In this document: positions 1 to 6,131 of the stretch, in pieces
How positions within the stretch are numbered: position 1 is the first letter of the stretch
Layout: the number at the start of each line of letters is the position of its first letter
DNA from: Deltaproteobacteria bacterium
Lineage (GTDB): Bacteria; Myxococcota_A; UBA796; UBA2385
Reading direction: 5' to 3'
Assembly (NCBI GenBank): GCA_947462115.1
Contig: CANHON010000112.1
Span: 1 to 12,075 of the forward strand
Length of the DNA: 12,075 bases
Position numbers and translations under genes: made by a program
Notes under the pieces: generated by a model
The model's database searches: none
What the model saw: the letters and a program-made list of their open reading frames with translations, nothing else
Told to the model about the DNA's origin: nothing

Positions 1-1
1 C

Positions 2-373
2 GAGCCCCCCGCCGCCCCCGCCGCCCCCGCTGCGCCCGCCGCCGCGCCGGCAGGCGAGGCTGCTCCCCCGGCCGCTGCCCCGGCCGCTGCCCCGGTCATG
101 GCCGACAGCATGGGCGCGCCGCCCTCCGGCGCGGTCACCCACACCGATGTGCACGAGTGCGCTGGCCGCAACTCCTGCAAGGGCCTCGGCGGCTGCAAGG
201 TCTCGGCCGAGTCCCTCACCGCCTTGGCCACCGCCATGGGCACCCCCGCCGACGCGATGGGCGCGCCCCACGACTGCGCCGGCCTCAACGCCTGCAAGGG
301 CCTCGGCGGCTGCGCGGTCGATGAGACCCGCCTCGCCAGCCTCAAGGCCAAGCTGGCCCCCGCGCACCCCTGA
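2..373 (+). CDS. Bufferin-like Cys-rich RiPP precursor (BufA2-type), 5' end outside window
   Basis: This is probably the ribosomal precursor of a metal-binding modified peptide. The frame is open from the window edge. An ATG at 98 would give 91 residues, but the upstream codons encode an in-frame Ala/Pro-rich stretch, so the true start and an expected secretion signal probably lie before the window. Counting from the ATG at 98, there are two copies of C-x-G-x-N-x-C-K-G-x-G-G-C, at residues 21-33 and 60-72 (nt 158-196 and 275-313), holding all six Cys. Each copy follows a Met-Gly-Ala-Pro segment. From memory of the family, this Cys/Lys/Gly pattern occurs in bufferin-type precursors beside DUF692 enzymes, which convert Cys side chains to copper-chelating groups. 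The stop overlaps the next start by 1 nt (TGATG), so the two are translationally coupled. Family assignment is fairly secure; the metal is inferred. Confidence 0.82.
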   Translation, partial: EPPAAPAAPAAPAAAPAGEAAPPAAAPAAAPVMADSMGAPPSGAVTHTDVHECAGRNSCKGLGGCKVSAESLTALATAMGTPADAMGAPHDCAGLNACKGLGGCAVDETRLASLKAKLAPAHP

Positions 374-2205
374 TGCGCGACCCGGCCTGGGCGGGCCGCA
401 TCGGGCTCGGCCTGCGGGTGGCACACCTGCCCGCCCTGCGCGCCGCTTGGCCGGCGGTAGACTTCTTTGAGCTGCTCGCTGAGAATTACCTCAGCGACGC
501 TGGCATCATCGAGGGCGGCCCGCCCCGGGCCCACCTCGACGCGGTGGTGGCGCGCTACCCCGTGGTGCTCCACGGGGTGGGCCTCGGCCTCGGATCGCCC
601 GAGCCGCTGGACCGCGCCCACCTGCGGCGGCTCCGCGCCTTGGCCGCCCACACCGGGGCCGCCTGGGCCTCGGACCACCTCTGCTGGGGCCGCAGCCGCG
701 GCCGGCACCTCCACGAGCTGCTGCCCTTGCCGCGCAGCCGCGAGGCCGGCGCCTTTGTGGCCGCCCGGGCCCGGACCGCGCAGCAGGCGCTGGGCCTGCC
801 CTTCGCCGTGGAGAACGTCTCGGCCTACCTGGAGCTGCCGGCGCCGGGTGGCGCGCTGAGCGAGGCGCAATTCTTGGCCTTGGTGGCGGAGCGAGCCGAC
901 GTCGGCCTGCTGCTCGACCTCAACAACCTCTACGTCAGCGCCCGCAACGCGCTGCACGGCGAGGCGGCGGCGCAGGGCCGGCCCGAGGCGGAGCTGGAGG
1001 CCGAGGCGGTCGCCGCGGTGCTGGCCGACCTGCGGGCCCACCTCGATCCGGCGCGGATCCTGCAGCTCCACGTCGCTGGGCACACCATTTTGGCCGATGG
1101 CTTTCGCCTCGACACCCACGACCACCCCGTCTGCCCGGCGGTGAAGGGCCTGCTCGCCGAGGTGCTCCGCTGGGCGGGCCCCGTGCCCCTGGTGCTCGAG
1201 TGGGACGCCAAGCACCTCCCCTTGGCCGAGCTGCACGCCCACGCGCTGGAGGCCCGGCCGGCGATGGCGGCCGCGGGGCCGCTCCCAGGCCGCACCCGCA
1301 CCCCGTCGGCGCTGATCGACGAGGCGCGGGGGCGAGCGGCGCCCAGCGACGATCGGCCGCCGGAGGCCCTCGGGTGGCTGCTGGAGTCCTTCGCCGACGC
1401 TGCGCTGCTGCCCCTGTCGCTCGAGGGGGGCGCGGGCGCGACGGTGCCGGTGGATCGCTACGATCTCGCGCTGATCCGCGCGCTGCCGTCCACCTGCGGC
1501 CGCAGCGCGCCGGAGCGCCTCGCGATCTACACCCACCAAGTGCAGGCCCGCCTCGTGGAGGTGCTGCAGGAGGAGCTGCCGCTCACCGTCCAGCTCCTCG
1601 GGGAGTCGGCCTTCTGCGCGCTGGCGCTCGCCGCCCTCGCCCAAGCCCCGCCGCGCTCGCCCCTCCTGACGGCCCTGAGCGGCGAGCTGGCCAGCGCTCT
1701 CCGCGCGCCGGAGCCCCCCTTGGCGGCGGTTCTTCGGGCGCTGCCCGTCGAGCTCGACCTGCTGTGCGCCGCGGTCGAGGACGACCGGGCCTGGGCCGCG
1801 GCCTTCTCGGCGGCCGAGGGCACCCCGCTGGCGCCCGCCTCCCTGCCCGATCCGTCTGCGCTGCTGCTCCTGCCCATGCGCCTTCAGCCCCATCTTCGCC
1901 CCTTGGTGCGGCGCTGGCGGCTGCTGCCCTTGCGGCGCGGCGAGGGTCCGGCCGAGCGCGGCGTGGAGGCCGTAGCGGTGTGGCGGGGGCCGGAGGGCGT
2001 GCGGGCCCGGAGCCTGTCCCTCGCTCAGTTTTATCTGCTGCGCGCCTTTTTGGACGGGGCCTCCCTCGACGCCGCCTGCGCCGGCTTGGCCCGCGCCGCC
2101 GCCGCTGGCGACCTGCCCCCGGTCGGGGACGAGCTCGGCGGCTGGTTCGCTGGCTGGCTGGCCGAGGGCTGGCTCCTTCACCCCGCGCCCGTTGGTGCTC
2201 CATGA
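373..2205 (+). CDS. MNIO (DUF692, BufB-like) fused to DUF2063 (BufC-like) domain
   Basis: Predicted peptide-modifying enzyme of 610 residues. Residues about 1-295 form a DUF692 TIM barrel that binds two or three iron atoms and oxidises precursor Cys residues. The usual ligand motifs are present: E33 and E37-N38, H67, D101-H102, E147-N148, D182 with N184-N185, H233-x3-H237, D247-x-H249-D250-H251 and E276. Residues about 345-610 match the DUF2063/BufC type: a helical segment around 385-430 (YTHQVQARLVEVLQEELP) and a C-terminal part with W-R-G, LAQFYLLRAFLDGASL and a final G-W-L. In described bufferin operons BufB and BufC are usually separate proteins that act as a complex, with BufC helping substrate recognition. 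Here one chain would supply both. The start follows from the 1-nt overlap with the precursor gene; no strong ribosome binding site is visible, which fits coupling. No internal stop or frame break is seen. Confidence 0.9.
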   Translation: MRDPAWAGRIGLGLRVAHLPALRAAWPAVDFFELLAENYLSDAGIIEGGPPRAHLDAVVARYPVVLHGVGLGLGSPEPLDRAHLRRLRALAAHTGAAWASDHLCWGRSRGRHLHELLPLPRSREAGAFVAARARTAQQALGLPFAVENVSAYLELPAPGGALSEAQFLALVAERADVGLLLDLNNLYVSARNALHGEAAAQGRPEAELEAEAVAAVLADLRAHLDPARILQLHVAGHTILADGFRLDTHDHPVCPAVKGLLAEVLRWAGPVPLVLEWDAKHLPLAELHAHALEARPAMAAAGPLPGRTRTPSALIDEARGRAAPSDDRPPEALGWLLESFADAALLPLSLEGGAGATVPVDRYDLALIRALPSTCGRSAPERLAIYTHQVQARLVEVLQEELPLTVQLLGESAFCALALAALAQAPPRSPLLTALSGELASALRAPEPPLAAVLRALPVELDLLCAAVEDDRAWAAAFSAAEGTPLAPASLPDPSALLLLPMRLQPHLRPLVRRWRLLPLRRGEGPAERGVEAVAVWRGPEGVRARSLSLAQFYLLRAFLDGASLDAACAGLARAAAAGDLPPVGDELGGWFAGWLAEGWLLHPAPVGAP

Positions 2206-2834
2206 TGGCGTGGCCCACGCTGATCTCACCCGAGGCCCACGGGCCCGCCGCGCAGCTCACCACCCCGCTCTGCCCGGACCTCGGCCCGCGCAGCCCGCGG
2301 GTGGGCTGGCCCGAGGGCGTCGCCGGCCCGGACGGTCAGCCGCTGAAGGTCGAGCAGGCCAAGGCCTTGGCTGAGCTCGAGCGCGCGCTGCCCCCGTGGG
2401 TTGAGCTGCGCGACGCCGAGGGCACCCTCATCGCCCTGACGGCCGAGGGGCCCGGCGCCGGCGCGGTCGGGCTGTCTGCGCGCGCGCTCAAGGAGGCCTG
2501 CAAGGCCCTCGGCGCCCGGGAGCTGCTCCTCGCTTGGGCCGGGGACGACCGCGCCCGCGTTGAAGACGCCTGGGCGGCCACCACCTCGGTCGAGGCCCTC
2601 GCGGCCTGGTCGTCGGCGGCCGGCGGCGGCGCCTGTCTGCTGGTCGCCCGCGACAATGGCGTGTGTGGCGTTGTCTTCGGCGGCGAGCGCCTGGGCCTGA
2701 GCGGCGCGCCGGAGGCCCTGCCGAGCCCCGTCACGGCTGGCCTGCACCCGATGGCGGGCCTCGCCCGGGGTGTCTTTGGCCTGCTGCTCGGCGTGATGCT
2801 CGCCCTGGCTGCGCTGTTGTGGATGCGGGCTTAG
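2202..2834 (+). CDS. Unknown protein with C-terminal membrane anchor, third gene of bufferin operon
   Basis: I do not recognise the family. The reading frame gives 210 residues from ATG 2202 or 209 from the adjacent ATG 2205. The first overlaps the MNIO stop by 4 nt (ATGA) and the second by 1 nt, so it is translated by coupling. Most of the protein looks soluble and Ala/Gly-rich, with scattered Cys at about residues 24, 105, 149 and 159 and no CxxC. One hydrophobic segment at about residues 187-207 is followed by a short Trp-Met-Arg-Ala tail, so a single-pass C-tail anchor is expected. It is not a DoxX-type polytopic protein, the kind I recall as BufD in other bufferin operons. By position it may anchor or assist peptide maturation or sensing, but nothing in the sequence proves this. 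It converges on the next gene with a 13-nt gap and no visible terminator. Confidence 0.75.
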   Translation: MMAWPTLISPEAHGPAAQLTTPLCPDLGPRSPRVGWPEGVAGPDGQPLKVEQAKALAELERALPPWVELRDAEGTLIALTAEGPGAGAVGLSARALKEACKALGARELLLAWAGDDRARVEDAWAATTSVEALAAWSSAAGGGACLLVARDNGVCGVVFGGERLGLSGAPEALPSPVTAGLHPMAGLARGVFGLLLGVMLALAALLWMRA

Positions 2835-2847
2835 CGGCGGGCGCGCC

Positions 2848-4191
2848 TCAAGGCACGGGCTCGGGCTCGGTCAGGCTGCCGCCGGAGACGGGGCGCGCGA
2901 TGGTCGGGTCCGGCGCCCCCGTTCCGCCGAAGAGCTGCACCTGCAGGCTTCGGTGGTCGGCCGGCAAGGGGCTGTCGTCGGTCGGGACGTCCCGCAGCCC
3001 GACGGGGCTGAAGGGCCCGTCGCCGGCCGCGAGGAGGGGGCGCTCGGGCCAGCCGGCGGCGCGGAGCCCCGCTGCGATGGCCTCGCCCGCGGCGGCGTTG
3101 CCCGCGGCGGTGGGGTGCATGAAGTCGAGGAAGGTGGCGTCCAGGTCGCTCTTCTCGTACAGTTGCTGCAGGGCCGGCTGGAGCGAGAGGACCGGCAGGC
3201 CGTGGTGCGCCGCGACCGCCGCTTGGGCAGCGAAGTAGGGCCCCCAGCCCACCTCCGGGGCGCTGGACTCGGTGAGCATGTTGCGGTTGGCCGGGGCGAT
3301 GAAGGCCACGCTGACCCCGCGCTCGGCGGCGGCCCGGGCGATGGCGTCCAAGTTCTTGGCGAAGCGGCGCAGCGGCACCCGGCGGGTGCCGTAGTCGGGG
3401 AAGCGGCTCGTGGAGGTCCAGCTCACGATGCGCGGGCCCTGGCCGGTGCGGAGCTTGCTCACCAGGGTCGCGAGCAGCAAAAAGGCCCGGCTCTGGCTGA
3501 GCGCGCCGCGGTCGAGCAGGGCGCGGGTGGCCATCAGGTCTGCGTCTTTGAAGCCGTCTACGTTGTTGTCGCTCCACAAGTAGCCGACGAGCAGCAGGGT
3601 CGGCTCCAGCGCCCAGCCCTGCTCGTCGAGCAGCCGGCGCCCCTGCTCGCTGGAGTAGCCGGGCACGCTGGCGTTGATCACCTCGGCGTCGAGGCCCCCC
3701 GCTTGGAGGGCGCGCTCGGTCATCACGCCCATGGTGGCGGCATCGCCGACGCCGTGGCCGAAAAAGGTGCTGTCGCCGAGCAGCAGGGCGCGCTCCCGGC
3801 CGGCGGGCCGGGGCGAGACGGGCGTCGGTCCCCGCAGGCCGAGGGTGTTGATGGTGGCCTGCGCCTGGGCGGTCCGGTGCAGGCCCGGCCCCAGGGCCCA
3901 GAGGCGGGTGGGGTGGCTGACCATCAGCTCCGCGCGCTGCGCAGCGCCGAGCCAGCGCGGGCCCTGAAGGTCCACGAGTCGGGCCCCGAGCTCCATCAGC
4001 AGCAGGGCCGCCACGGTGGTGATGGCGGCGAAGATCACCCGGCGGTGAAGGGGCGGGGCCCGTCGCCGGGCACGGCGGTGGAGGGTCGGGGTCACGGGAC
4101 GGAGCGCTCCGGCCGGGGGCTGGGCTTGGGGCGGACCCGCGGGGCGCCCGGCGTGGCGTGCCCAACGGGGTCGCCCTTCTGACATCTGCAT
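2848..4191 (-). CDS. Membrane-anchored SGNH/GDSL-family hydrolase
   Basis: Predicted esterase or acyl-transfer enzyme of the SGNH superfamily, 447 residues from ATG 4191. The four catalytic blocks are visible: LLLGDSTFFG with nucleophile Ser about 141, Gly about 178 in a NASVPGYSSEQG segment, an Asp-Asn-Asn stretch about 208-210 and PANRN near 300 as candidate oxyanion Asn, and D356-x-x-H359 in LDFMHPTAAGN. An Arg-rich N-terminus precedes one membrane helix at about residues 52-68, so the catalytic domain should lie outside the cytoplasm. A GTG at 4224 would add 11 residues. ATG 4191 is preferred because GAGA lies 5 nt upstream of it, whereas the GTG has no purine-rich site; ATG 4185 is also possible. 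It diverges from the sulfatase-fold gene at 4413, and the large membrane protein of that operon carries a second SGNH domain. The substrate is unknown; an O-acyl or carbamoyl ester on a surface polymer is a guess. Confidence 0.85.
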   Translation of the reverse strand: MQMSEGRPRWARHAGRPAGPPQAQPPAGALRPVTPTLHRRARRRAPPLHRRVIFAAITTVAALLLMELGARLVDLQGPRWLGAAQRAELMVSHPTRLWALGPGLHRTAQAQATINTLGLRGPTPVSPRPAGRERALLLGDSTFFGHGVGDAATMGVMTERALQAGGLDAEVINASVPGYSSEQGRRLLDEQGWALEPTLLLVGYLWSDNNVDGFKDADLMATRALLDRGALSQSRAFLLLATLVSKLRTGQGPRIVSWTSTSRFPDYGTRRVPLRRFAKNLDAIARAAAERGVSVAFIAPANRNMLTESSAPEVGWGPYFAAQAAVAAHHGLPVLSLQPALQQLYEKSDLDATFLDFMHPTAAGNAAAGEAIAAGLRAAGWPERPLLAAGDGPFSPVGLRDVPTDDSPLPADHRSLQVQLFGGTGAPDPTIARPVSGGSLTEPEPVP

Positions 4192-4279
4192 GACATTCTC
4201 GCACGCCGCGCCCCCCCCTGTCACCTGCCGGGGCCAGCGGGCCTGCGCCGTCGGCCTCGGCCTGTGCGCGGCGAGCTCT

Positions 4280-4315
4280 GCGCTGGATTAACGTAAGGCA
4301 CGCTGTTATCACTGG
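4280..4315. promoter_or_regulatory. AT-richer patch between divergent genes, candidate promoter region
   Basis: In the 221 bases separating the divergent starts (4191 and 4413), positions 4285-4314 are the only clearly AT-richer part, in an otherwise GC-saturated gap. It includes TTAACG (4288-4293) and TGTTATCAC (4304-4312), the latter resembling an extended -10 element for the rightward operon. No well-spaced -35 box is seen on either strand. A shared divergent promoter is expected here from gene layout; the exact elements are uncertain. Confidence 0.3.
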
Positions 4316-4412
4316 GCGGCTGAGCGCTGCGCCCGCCCATCGGACAAGATGGTGCTGCGGCGCGGCCCTCCCGGTCGGGCCTCGGGGCGGCGCGGTCGCG
4401 GAGGTCCGATCC

Positions 4413-6131
4413 ATGAGCAAGCAGGGCAAAGGTCCGCTGATCCCTGTTCTGCTCGGCCTCGCGGGGATCGGCCTCATCGGCTTTGGCGCGGTCGAGTCCG
4501 GGCTCTTCGCCCTGCGCGCCCCGGACGCCGCGCCCGTCACCGCCCCCCGGGACGGGGCCCCCGGCGGCCTCGGCCAGCCCTCCGGCCCCAACCCGCCCGG
4601 CGGCGCGCCCCCCACCGGCGTCGGCGGCGCGCCAGGGCACGGCACCTTCACGCACCCGGCCCCCACGCCCACCGGCGCGGCCGACCGCGCGGCCCTCTGC
4701 CCCGACTGCGACGTGGTGGTGGTCACCGTCTGCTCGCTGCGCCGCGATCATGTGGGCGCCTACGGTGTTCCCGTCGGAGCGGGCCTCACGCCGGCCCTCG
4801 ACGCCCTGGCCGCCGAGGGCTGGCGCTTCGACAACGCCTGGTCGGCGAGCACGTTCACCTTGGCCGGCCTGACCGCCGTGCTCACCGGCCGCTTTGGCAG
4901 CTCGACGGGGGTGACCGGCTGGGACAAGGGGCTCGTGGGGGACATCAGCACCTTGCCCGAGGTGCTCGGCTTCTACGGCTACGAGACGGCGGCCTTTACC
5001 ATCGACGCGCCCAGCGGCTTTCGGCCCGACTATGGCCTCGACAAGGGCTTTCAGACGATGAACATCATCCTGCCGCCGCGGGATACGCCCGATGGTCGGC
5101 ATGGGCCGGGCAAGCCGGGGCCGGGCGGCGAGGCGGTGCGGCCGGCGCTGGACTTCTTGGCCAAAAGACAGTCAGACAAGCCCTTGTTCCTGATGTTTCA
5201 CAGCCGCACGGCCCACTACCCCTTCGTGCTCGAAGACGACACCGAGGAGCCCACCGGCCTCGTGCACGCCCTCTACGAGACCGGGCGGCAGCGGGTGGCC
5301 GAGAACCTGCCGGGCAACGCCGGCGGCACGGCGCAGACCGGCGTGGTCTCGATCCAGCGCGACGAGGTGCAGGAGCTGACGCGTTCGCTGGGGCCGCCGG
5401 GCCTCGCGGTCTGGTGGCGCACCTACGCCGCGGCCGTGACCCGGGCCGACATCGACATCGCGCAGCTCATCGACGGCCTCAAGCGCGCCGGCCGCTGGGA
5501 CAAGACCATCATGCTCGTGGTGGCCGACCACGGCGAGTCGCTGGGCGACCACGGCGAGCTGCTGCACGGCGACGCCTACTGGGACAGCGTCGTACACGTG
5601 CCTTTGCTGCTGCGGGTGCCGGGAGTCCAACCCCAGGTGAGCGCAGCCCTCGTCAGCCAGGTCGACGTGCTGCCCTCGCTGTTGGAGCTCGTGGGCGCCG
5701 TGCCGCCGGCGGGCATCGACGGGGCCTCGGTGGTGCCGCTGCTCCGGGGCGAGGCCGAAGCGGTGCGCCACACCACGCTGATTGAGGGCGGCGTGGCCCG
5801 GGCCCAGTCCAAAACGCCCCGCGGCGCGGTGATCGGCGGCGACTGGGCCCTGCTGGTGCAAGACATGGGCTGCGGCCCCGACCAGCGCACCGCCCCGCGT
5901 CCGCCGGGCGAGCCCTTCTCCTGCCTCTACAACCTGCGCGAAGACCCGGGCCAGACCAAGAACCAGCTCGAGGCTCAGCCCGAGGTCGTGGCCGACCTGC
6001 TCGGCCGCTGGGCCAGCTACCGGGCCAGCCACGCCCAGGAGGGCTCGACCCTCCAGCTCGACCCCAAGTTCGTCGATGCCCTGCAGCGCACCGGCTACGA
6101 CTTTCGGGCGCAAGAGGGCGGCGGGCCGTGA
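4413..6131 (+). CDS. Sulfatase/alkaline phosphatase-fold membrane protein with altered active site
   Basis: A 572-residue protein of the alkaline phosphatase superfamily, sulfatase branch. A membrane helix at about residues 9-28 is followed by a Pro/Gly-rich linker (about 35-92), so the catalytic domain is extracytoplasmic. The domain starts at a CPDC (96-99), then VVVVTVCSLRRDHVGAYG, where C107 sits at the position normally holding the first metal-binding Asp (usual form: I-D-x-L-R-A-D-H). The nucleophile region reads TLAGLTAVLTG, with T149 at the usual Cys/Ser/Thr position and the Pro-Ser-Arg/His signature replaced. The second metal site is intact: ADHGESLGDHGELLHG, with D372-H373, D379-H380 and H385. 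It may therefore be a modified phospho- or sulfotransferase/hydrolase or a pseudoenzyme. The start is supported by GGAGG at 4400-4404, 8 nt upstream. It is the first gene of a five-gene operon and overlaps the next by 4 nt. Confidence 0.85.
   Translation: MSKQGKGPLIPVLLGLAGIGLIGFGAVESGLFALRAPDAAPVTAPRDGAPGGLGQPSGPNPPGGAPPTGVGGAPGHGTFTHPAPTPTGAADRAALCPDCDVVVVTVCSLRRDHVGAYGVPVGAGLTPALDALAAEGWRFDNAWSASTFTLAGLTAVLTGRFGSSTGVTGWDKGLVGDISTLPEVLGFYGYETAAFTIDAPSGFRPDYGLDKGFQTMNIILPPRDTPDGRHGPGKPGPGGEAVRPALDFLAKRQSDKPLFLMFHSRTAHYPFVLEDDTEEPTGLVHALYETGRQRVAENLPGNAGGTAQTGVVSIQRDEVQELTRSLGPPGLAVWWRTYAAAVTRADIDIAQLIDGLKRAGRWDKTIMLVVADHGESLGDHGELLHGDAYWDSVVHVPLLLRVPGVQPQVSAALVSQVDVLPSLLELVGAVPPAGIDGASVVPLLRGEAEAVRHTTLIEGGVARAQSKTPRGAVIGGDWALLVQDMGCGPDQRTAPRPPGEPFSCLYNLREDPGQTKNQLEAQPEVVADLLGRWASYRASHAQEGSTLQLDPKFVDALQRTGYDFRAQEGGGP

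Noticed and set aside
1..97. Repetitive GCC/CCG-rich stretch as a DNA repeat array
   Set aside because: It reads in frame as an Ala/Pro-rich protein segment continuous with the Cys-rich precursor, so it is coding low complexity rather than an independent repeat or CRISPR.
1200..2201. Upstream extension of the tail-anchored protein to an ATG at 1200
   Set aside because: The extension lies wholly inside the MNIO gene in another frame and is Arg/Gly/Ala noise. The start-stop overlap at 2202-2205 is the natural start.
2831..4726. A 631-residue open frame on the minus strand covering the SGNH gene
   Set aside because: It is a different frame of the same strand as the real SGNH hydrolase and also runs across the divergent promoter gap and the start of the next gene; the product is Pro/Arg-rich noise.
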